Origin: Pseudomonadota bacterium
GTDB taxonomy: Bacteria > Pseudomonadota > Alphaproteobacteria > Sphingomonadales > Sphingomonadaceae
DNA: 64,000 bases
Direction: 5' to 3'
Assembly: GCA_021847605.1 (NCBI GenBank)
Contig: JAJZQN010000005.1
Span: forward strand, 1 to 64,000
The translations under genes were made by a program, and so were the position numbers. Below the pieces are notes generated by a model. That model ran no database searches. It had not been told where the DNA came from and saw nothing but the letters and a program-made list of their open reading frames with translations. Shown one piece after another: positions 37,266 to 43,553 of the stretch (positions within the stretch are counted from its first letter, which is position 1; each line of letters opens with the position of its first letter).

Positions 37266-37354
37266 CGTCATTCCCGCGAAGGCGGGACTCTATCTCCCAC
37301 CCTATCCCTGATTGCTACATCGGGAGATGGGTCCCTGCCTTTGCGGGGATGACG
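37266..37354. repeat. inverted repeat with CGTCATTCCCGCGAAGGCGG arms
   Basis: The arms at 37266-37287 and 37332-37354 are imperfect reverse complements, with an inner ATCTCCCA/GGGAGAT-like stem. This is a dispersed element common in alphaproteobacterial genomes. Here it sits inside an operon, between manD and the transporter, where it could protect the upstream mRNA end or reduce downstream transcription. Confidence 0.8.
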
Positions 37355-37374
37355 GACCTTATTGGAAGAGGGCG

Positions 37375-38655
37375 ATGACACCTATCCCCAAACCCTCAGG
37401 AAAAGTCCGCTGGATCGTCTGCGGTCTGCTCTTTGCCGCAGTCGTGCTGAGCTATGTGGACAGGCTTGTCCTGCCCACGCTCAAGCCCGATCTTCAGGCG
37501 CGCTATGGCTGGAGCGAGAGTGGTTATGCCGACCTCGCCATCTGGTTTCAGGCGGGCTACGGCATTGCCTATGTCTGTTTCGGGCGGCTGATCGACCGGA
37601 TCGGCGCACGGGCGGGTTATGCGCTGGCGGTGTCGCTGTGGACCATTGGGCATGTCGCGCACATCTTCTTCACCTCGACGGCGGGCATGCTGATCGCCCG
37701 AATCCCGCTCGCCATCGGGGAGGCGGGGACATTCCCCGCTGCCATCGCCGCGACCAATGAATGGTTTCCCAAGAAGGAACGGGCGCTGGCCATCGGCATC
37801 TTCAATGCCGGGTCCAATGTCGGCGCCATCCTGACGCCGCTGATCGTCCCGATCATCGCGGTGACTTTGGGCTGGCGATGGGCCTTCATCCTGACCGGCC
37901 TGCTGACGGTTTTCTGGCTGGCCGCATGGCTGACTTTCTATCGCGCGCCGCGTGAGAAGGCGGGGCTGTCGAAGGAAGAACTGGCCTGGATCGAAACCGA
38001 CCCGGTGGACATCAAGCGCCCGGTCAAATGGGCCAGCCTGTTTCGCCATCGTCAGACCTGGGCCTATATGCTGGGCCGCTTCCTGATCGATCCGGTCTGG
38101 TGGACTTTCCTCTTCTGGCTGCCTGATTTCTTCAACAAGCAATATGGCGTGAAGATGCTGGACTTCGGTCCGCCGCTGATCGCCGTTTATTTGATGGCGG
38201 ACGTCGGGTCGGTTGCGGGCGGCTGGGCATCATCACGCTTCATGGGCCGGGGCTGGAGCGTCAATCGTGCGCGAAAGAGCGCCATGTTCCTCGCCGCCCT
38301 GTGCGCCGTGCCGATCGCCTTTGCCACCCATGCGCCCAATATGTGGGTGGCCGTCGGCCTCATCGGTCTGGCCTGTGCCGGGCATCAGGGTTTCTCGGCC
38401 AATCTCTACGCTTTGCCGGGCGATGTCTTCCCTCGCTGGATGGCGGGATCGGTCGTCGGCCTTGGCGGGCTTGCCGGGGCCATCGGTGGCATGATGATGG
38501 CGAAATTTGCCGGCATCATCCTCGAAACCATCGGCAGTTTCGGCCCCATCTTTGCCGTTGCTTCCTGCGCCTATCTAGTCGCGCTTTGCATCATTCACCT
38601 TGTCATACCCCGCTATCAGGTCGTTGACACCGGTATCATTGGAGCTGAGTCTTGA
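37375..38655 (+). CDS. MFS transporter, hexuronate (ExuT/anion:cation symporter) type
   Basis: 426-aa twelve-helix transporter of the anion:cation symporter family. RLIDRIGARAGYALAVSLW in the loop after helix 2 and NEWFPKKERALAIGIFNAGSNVGAIL, with the conserved Arg/Ala pattern, are typical of ExuT/GudP proteins for hexuronates and aldarates. Placed between manD and uxaC it most likely imports glucuronate or aldouronic acid products across the inner membrane. ATG 37375, after GAGG, is used, not the longer frame from 37312, which falls in the repeat. The stop overlaps the uxaC start. Confidence 0.88.
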   Translation: MTPIPKPSGKVRWIVCGLLFAAVVLSYVDRLVLPTLKPDLQARYGWSESGYADLAIWFQAGYGIAYVCFGRLIDRIGARAGYALAVSLWTIGHVAHIFFTSTAGMLIARIPLAIGEAGTFPAAIAATNEWFPKKERALAIGIFNAGSNVGAILTPLIVPIIAVTLGWRWAFILTGLLTVFWLAAWLTFYRAPREKAGLSKEELAWIETDPVDIKRPVKWASLFRHRQTWAYMLGRFLIDPVWWTFLFWLPDFFNKQYGVKMLDFGPPLIAVYLMADVGSVAGGWASSRFMGRGWSVNRARKSAMFLAALCAVPIAFATHAPNMWVAVGLIGLACAGHQGFSANLYALPGDVFPRWMAGSVVGLGGLAGAIGGMMMAKFAGIILETIGSFGPIFAVASCAYLVALCIIHLVIPRYQVVDTGIIGAES

Positions 38656-40067
38656 CCAAGTCCCTTCGCCTGCATCCTGATCGTCTTTTCTCCTCCGAAC
38701 CGCGTCAGCGTGATGTGGCCCGCGCGCTCTATGCCACGGTCAAGGATCTGCCGATCGTCAGCACGCATGGACACACCGATCCGCGCTGGTTCGCCTATAA
38801 CGAAGCCTTCGCCAACCCCGCCGATCTGTTGATCGTGCCGGATCATTATGCATTCCGCATGTTGATGAGCCAGGGCGTGAAGCTGGATGATCTGGGTGTT
38901 CCCACTGTCGATGGCAGCGCGACCGAAGCCGATCCGCGCCTCATCTGGCGGCGCTTTGCCGATCATTACCACCTGTTCCGTGGCACTCCCACGCGCATGT
39001 GGATGGACTGGGTTTTCGCTGAGGCGTTCGGCATCGATGTGCGGCTGGAACCGGCGACGGCCGATCACTATTACGACATTATCGACGCCGCGCTGAAGAC
39101 GGATGCGTTCCGCCCGCGCGCCCTGTTCGAACGCTATAATATCGAAGTGATCGCCACGACCGAAGGGCCGCTCGATCCGCTCGACCATCATCGCGCCATC
39201 CGCAATTCGGGCTGGAACGGCAAGGTCGTCACCGCCTATCGCCCCGATCCGGTGCTGGACCCCGACGATCCGCGCTTCATCGCCAATGTGCAGCGTTTCT
39301 GCGCGATGGCGGGCGAAGATGCGGGCAACTATGCTGGCTACCTCCGCGCGCATGAAAAGCGCCGCGCCGATTTCCGCGAGGCTGGCGCTACCTCGACCGA
39401 TCATGGCCATCCGTCGGCCTTCACCGCCAACTTGCCCCGTGCAGAGATCGAAGCGCTCTATGCCAGGGTGACGAGCGGCCCGGTGACGAAGGCTGAAGCG
39501 GAACTGTTCCGTGGCCATATGCTTACCGAAATGGCGCGCATGTCGATCGAGGATGGCATGGTGATGCAGCTTCATCCCGGCGTCCACCGCAGCCATAATG
39601 CCGCCGTTCTCGCGCGCTTTGGCAAGGATAAGGGCGGCGACATCCCGACCTCGGGCGAATTTGTGCAGTCGCTGAAACCCCTGCTCGACCTTTACGGCAA
39701 TGATCCGCGCCTGACGCTGATCCTCTTCACGCTGGACGAGGATGTCTATTCGCGTGAACTCGCGCCGCTCGCGGGGCATTATCCTGCGCTGAAACTCGGC
39801 CCGCCCTGGTGGTTCCATGACAGTCCGGAAGGGATGCGCCGTTTCCGCGAGCGCACCACCGAAACCGCCGGCTTCTACAATACCGTCGGGTTCAATGACG
39901 ACACTCGCGCTTTCCTCTCCATCCCCGCCCGTCATGACGTGGCGCGCCGCATGGACTGCAACTGGCTCGCACAACTGGTGGTGGAACATCGACTGGAGGA
40001 GGATGAGGCGTTCGAGGTCGCACATGAACTGACCTACGGCCTCGTCAAGAAGGCGTATAAGCTGTGA
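38652..40067 (+). CDS. uxaC: uronate isomerase
   Basis: 471-aa amidohydrolase-superfamily isomerase converting D-glucuronate to D-fructuronate (and galacturonate to tagaturonate). THGHTDPRWFA carries the metal-binding HxH, LHPGVHRSHN the later His, and NDDTRAFLSIPARHDVARR the C-terminal substrate site with Arg. The start is TTG 38652, giving a TTGA overlap with the transporter stop. It overlaps uxuB at its end by GTGA. Length is normal for the family. Confidence 0.94.
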   Translation: MTKSLRLHPDRLFSSEPRQRDVARALYATVKDLPIVSTHGHTDPRWFAYNEAFANPADLLIVPDHYAFRMLMSQGVKLDDLGVPTVDGSATEADPRLIWRRFADHYHLFRGTPTRMWMDWVFAEAFGIDVRLEPATADHYYDIIDAALKTDAFRPRALFERYNIEVIATTEGPLDPLDHHRAIRNSGWNGKVVTAYRPDPVLDPDDPRFIANVQRFCAMAGEDAGNYAGYLRAHEKRRADFREAGATSTDHGHPSAFTANLPRAEIEALYARVTSGPVTKAEAELFRGHMLTEMARMSIEDGMVMQLHPGVHRSHNAAVLARFGKDKGGDIPTSGEFVQSLKPLLDLYGNDPRLTLILFTLDEDVYSRELAPLAGHYPALKLGPPWWFHDSPEGMRRFRERTTETAGFYNTVGFNDDTRAFLSIPARHDVARRMDCNWLAQLVVEHRLEEDEAFEVAHELTYGLVKKAYKL

Positions 40068-41533
40068 GTCGTCTGTCCAACGCGACGCTCGCCGCGCTTC
40101 CCGCCGATGTGGCCCTGCCCGGATATGATCGGGCGGCCATGACCTGCGGCGTGGTGCATCTGGGCATTGGAGCCTTTCATCGCGCACATCAGGCGGTTGT
40201 GTTCGACGATGCGCTCAACGCGGGCGATCTGCGCTGGGGCATCGTCGCTGCCTCGCTTCGCTCCGCCGGTGTGCGCGATCAGATGGCGCCACAGGACGGC
40301 CTCTACACCATGTTGGTGCGCGATGGGTCGGCCGAGCAGGCACGGGTCATTGGTGCCGTGCGCGACGTCATTGTTGCGCCGCAAGACCCAGCTGGGCTGC
40401 TGGCCGCACTTGCCTCAGTCGACACCCATATCGTCACCCTCACCATCACCGAAAAAGGCTATAAGCTCGATCCCGCAACCGGCGCCCTGATCGAAGGCGA
40501 TCCGCAACTTGCTGCGGACATTGCCTCGCTCACCGCGCCGCAGACCGCGCCGGGTTATCTGGTCGCAGCCCTCGCCATGCGAAAGGCGGCGGGACTGCCG
40601 CCCTTCACCGCGATCAGTTGCGACAATCTGCCGCATAACGGAACACGCCTGCGTAACGCGGTATTGGAACTGGCACGTCGTCATGACGTCGCGCTGGCCG
40701 ACTGGATCGCGACCCAAGGCGCATTCCCGGAAACGATGGTCGATCGTATCGTACCAGCGACCACGGCCGATGACATTGCGGTACTTGCCGAAAGGCTGGG
40801 TGTCGAGGATCAGGCGATGGTCAAGACCGAACCCTTCATCCAATGGGTGATCGAAGATAGATTCTGCGGACCCCGCCCGGAATTTGGCGCCGGGGTTCAG
40901 GTCACGGCCGCCGTCGCCCCGTGGGAAGAGGCGAAACTGCGCCTGCTCAACGGATCGCATAGCGGCATCGCCTATCTGGGTGGCCTCGCCTGCATCGACC
41001 ATGTGCATGAAGTGCTGGTGCTTCCCGAAGCGCGCTTCTTCGTCGAAGCGCTGTGGGATGAGGCGCAGACTACCTTGTCACCGCCTCCCGAACTGGACGT
41101 TGCCGCCTATCGTCGTGAGTTGATGGCGCGTTTCGACAATCCGACTTTGAAACATCGTACGCGCCAGATCGCGATGGATGGGTCGCAGAAACTGCCCCAG
41201 CGTCTGCTCGCCACCATCGCGGCGCGGCTCGAAGCGGGGCAGGGGATCGATGCGCTATCCCTCGCTGTTGCGGCATGGGTGCGCTGGCAGGCGGGTATCG
41301 ACGACGCGGGCGTGGCGCATGTCGTCGACGATCCGCTCGCCGCGCAACTGTCGGCATGTCTGTCGGCCGCCGCGACGACGCAGGATCGCGTCGACGCGAT
41401 CCTGCGCTTCGATGCCGTCGTGCCGCCTGTGCTGGCCAGCAGCGACATATTCCGCGCGGCGCTGATACGCTGGCTTGCACAATTGGAAAGCGGTGGGGCG
41501 CGTAAGACGCTGGCCGCATTCAGGGGAGAATGA
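40064..41533 (+). CDS. uxuB: fructuronate reductase (mannitol dehydrogenase family)
   Basis: 489-aa long-chain polyol dehydrogenase. Fructuronate to mannonate is the expected reaction, feeding manD. The Rossmann region is GVVHLGIGAFHRAHQAVV, followed by the catalytic-site blocks SCDNLPHNGTRLRNAVLE, FPETMVDRIVP and KLRLLNGSHSGIAYLG, with Lys and Asn expected for catalysis. The N-terminal LPGYDRAA is repeated in a short remnant at 43221. The start is GTG 40064 and overlaps uxaC. Tagaturonate or mannitol activity is less likely in this setting. Confidence 0.9.
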   Translation: MSRLSNATLAALPADVALPGYDRAAMTCGVVHLGIGAFHRAHQAVVFDDALNAGDLRWGIVAASLRSAGVRDQMAPQDGLYTMLVRDGSAEQARVIGAVRDVIVAPQDPAGLLAALASVDTHIVTLTITEKGYKLDPATGALIEGDPQLAADIASLTAPQTAPGYLVAALAMRKAAGLPPFTAISCDNLPHNGTRLRNAVLELARRHDVALADWIATQGAFPETMVDRIVPATTADDIAVLAERLGVEDQAMVKTEPFIQWVIEDRFCGPRPEFGAGVQVTAAVAPWEEAKLRLLNGSHSGIAYLGGLACIDHVHEVLVLPEARFFVEALWDEAQTTLSPPPELDVAAYRRELMARFDNPTLKHRTRQIAMDGSQKLPQRLLATIAARLEAGQGIDALSLAVAAWVRWQAGIDDAGVAHVVDDPLAAQLSACLSAAATTQDRVDAILRFDAVVPPVLASSDIFRAALIRWLAQLESGGARKTLAAFRGE

Positions 41534-41535
41534 GA

Positions 41536-43200
41536 ATGAAAGTCCTTCACCTGCTGCTAGGCGCCACGGCGCTGGTCGCTACCGCCGCACAGGCAGAACC
41601 GCCGCGCCTCGTCAAAAAAGGCACGACCACCCAGTTGGTGGTTCAGGGCAAGCCCGTGCTGATGCTGGGTGGCGAACTGGGTAACTCCAGCGCATCGAGC
41701 GCCACCTATATGGCGCCGCACTGGAAGCGGCTGAAGGACATGCATGTCGACACCGTCCTGGCGCCGGTCCAGTGGGAAATGATCGAACCGGTCGAGGGAC
41801 GGTTCGACTTTTCAGCGGTCGATCAGATGCTGAAGGACGCACGGGCCAACGACCTGAAACTGGTCATCCTGTGGTTCGGCGCATGGAAGAACAGCATGTC
41901 GACCTATGTGCCGAGTTGGGTGAAGCGCGATCAGGCGCGTTTCCCTCGCGCACAATTGCCCAACGGACAGGGGGTGGAAATCCTCTCTTCCATGGCGCCG
42001 GCGACCTTGCAGGCTGACCAGAAGGCCTTTGCCGCGCTGATGGCTCATCTCAAGGCGGTGGATGACAAGCAGAACACCGTGCTGATGACGCAGGTGGAAA
42101 ATGAGATCGGCATGCTGCCGGTCGTGCGCGACTATGGTCCGCTCGCCGATGCCGCATTCAAGGGGGCGGTTCCGGCCGAACTCATGACCTATCTCACCCA
42201 GCATCGCGACACGCTGGTGCCGCAGATGAAGCGGCTGTGGGAAGAAAATGGCGCGAAGACGAGTGGCACCTGGGCTGAGATATTCGGACCCGGCATCGCC
42301 GCAGAAGAAGTCTTCACCGCCTGGACCTATGCCCGCTTCGCCAATGAGCTGACCCGCGCGGGCAAGGCGGCCTATGACATGCCCATGTATGTCAATGTCG
42401 CCTTCAATCGCCCCGGTCGTCTGCCGGGCGAATATCCCAGCGGCGGTCCGCTGCCCCATCTGATCGACGTGTGGAAAGCGGGTGGCCCGGCGATCGATTT
42501 CCTGTCGCCTGACGTTTATTTCCCGAACTTCGTCGATCTGGTGAATGGCTATAAGCGGCCGGACAATCTGCTCTTCATTCCCGAAGCGCATAATGCCAGC
42601 AACCCGATCGCACCGGCCAATGCCTTTTATGCGATCGGCCAACTCGACGCGATCGGCTTCAGCCCTTTCTCCATCGAGTCGATCGATGAGGAGCCGGGCG
42701 CGTTCAAGGATGCCTATGCCGTCCTTCAGCAACTGAAGCCCTATATCCTCGATGCGCAGGGCACGGGGCGCATGGCCGGCTTCAAGCCGCGCCAGCTTTA
42801 TGACGAAACGCTGATCTATGAACCGGAAACCCGCGACATCGGCAATTACCGCTTCACCATTGCCTATGCCGACATCGGCAAGCCATTGGCGAACCCCGGC
42901 GCTGACGTCAGCAACTCATCGGAAAAGGCTGCCATTGCTGCGGCCGGTGGCATCATCATCCAGACCGGGCCGGAGGATTATCTGATCGCCGGGCAGGGGA
43001 TTACTGTAACCTTCAAACCGATCGGTCCGGGCGGCGCGCTGGCCGGCATCGATTCAGCCTATGAGGGCTATTTCGATGCAAGCGGCAAATGGGTGCCTGG
43101 GCGCCTGCTGAATGGGGACCAGACGCATCAGGGGCGCCATATCCGCTTGTTCCCCGGCAAATGGGGCATTCAGAAGATACGCCTCTATCGGTACGATTGA
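41536..43200 (+). CDS. exported GH35 glycosidase with DUF5597 C-terminal domain
   Basis: 554-aa secreted or periplasmic family 35-type hydrolase. The signal peptide is MKVLHLLLGATALVATAAQA. In the TIM barrel, acid/base Glu190 lies in QVENEIG and nucleophile Glu350 in FIPEAHN. The C-terminal part (about 400-554) matches the DUF5597 domain. GH35 enzymes are beta-galactosidases, but DUF5597 members are poorly characterised. In this operon it may remove galactosyl or other side groups from hemicellulose. ATG 41536 is chosen because GGGGAG lies 7 nt upstream; ATG 41530 overlaps the uxuB stop and is too close. Confidence 0.85.
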   Translation: MKVLHLLLGATALVATAAQAEPPRLVKKGTTTQLVVQGKPVLMLGGELGNSSASSATYMAPHWKRLKDMHVDTVLAPVQWEMIEPVEGRFDFSAVDQMLKDARANDLKLVILWFGAWKNSMSTYVPSWVKRDQARFPRAQLPNGQGVEILSSMAPATLQADQKAFAALMAHLKAVDDKQNTVLMTQVENEIGMLPVVRDYGPLADAAFKGAVPAELMTYLTQHRDTLVPQMKRLWEENGAKTSGTWAEIFGPGIAAEEVFTAWTYARFANELTRAGKAAYDMPMYVNVAFNRPGRLPGEYPSGGPLPHLIDVWKAGGPAIDFLSPDVYFPNFVDLVNGYKRPDNLLFIPEAHNASNPIAPANAFYAIGQLDAIGFSPFSIESIDEEPGAFKDAYAVLQQLKPYILDAQGTGRMAGFKPRQLYDETLIYEPETRDIGNYRFTIAYADIGKPLANPGADVSNSSEKAAIAAAGGIIIQTGPEDYLIAGQGITVTFKPIGPGGALAGIDSAYEGYFDASGKWVPGRLLNGDQTHQGRHIRLFPGKWGIQKIRLYRYD

Positions 43201-43220
43201 GACACGGCGATACCGTGGAG

Positions 43221-43244
43221 CTGCCCGGCTATGATAGGGCGGCT
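43221..43244 (+). pseudogene. remnant of a mannitol-dehydrogenase-family gene start
   Basis: In frame these bases encode LPGYDRAA, identical to residues in the uxuB N-terminus (nt 40115-40138). The flanking DNA is about 80 percent identical over 30 nt, and a Gly is kept in the following PESGII (GVV in uxuB). The similarity then fades. It could be the scar of a lost paralogue or a recombination end; it is too short to be certain. Confidence 0.4.
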
Positions 43245-43459
43245 CCAGAGTCAGGCATCATATCATCGCTGTTCTGCCGACCATTATCGGCCGATGGAGC
43301 GATACGGCCGATATTTTGATATTTGCAAGCCGATCGCATTAAGGGGTTTCGCTGCGGTGCGCAAAGGCGAAACCATCGCGAAAATCTGTAGGTTCACGGC
43401 AAGGATTGCTGCGCTGCCTAACGGATTTTACCGTTACCATATGGCCACAGTCCTGCATC

Positions 43460-43508
43460 TTGACAAAATAGATGACAAGTTTATTGAAGATAAGTGATAG
43501 CGCTACCA
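43460..43508 (+). promoter_or_regulatory. TonB-receptor promoter with LacI-type operator
   Basis: TTGACA (43460-43465), a 16-nt spacer and TATTGA (43482-43487) make a plausible sigma-70 promoter. TGATAGCGCTACCA (43495-43508) lies just downstream at about the start point and is identical to the xylX operator. This places the receptor in the same regulon. Confidence 0.7.
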
Positions 43509-43553
43509 GTTTATGCCCACCGGAGAGTCGGGGGCGGCGCTTAGGAGAGGGGA

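Larger units (their letters stand above)
43201..43553 (+). other. 353-nt gap upstream of the TonB receptor
   Basis: It holds no credible gene. It contains the uxuB-like remnant near its left end, a weak operator-like stretch TTTTACCGTTACCA (43426-43439), and the promoter and operator of the TonB receptor at the right. It is AT-richer than the neighbouring coding regions. Confidence 0.6.

Noticed and set aside
43426..43439. TTTTACCGTTACCA as a fifth LacI operator
   Set aside because: Only one half matches the consensus well and it lies upstream of the -35 box; too weak to count, though mentioned in the gap description.
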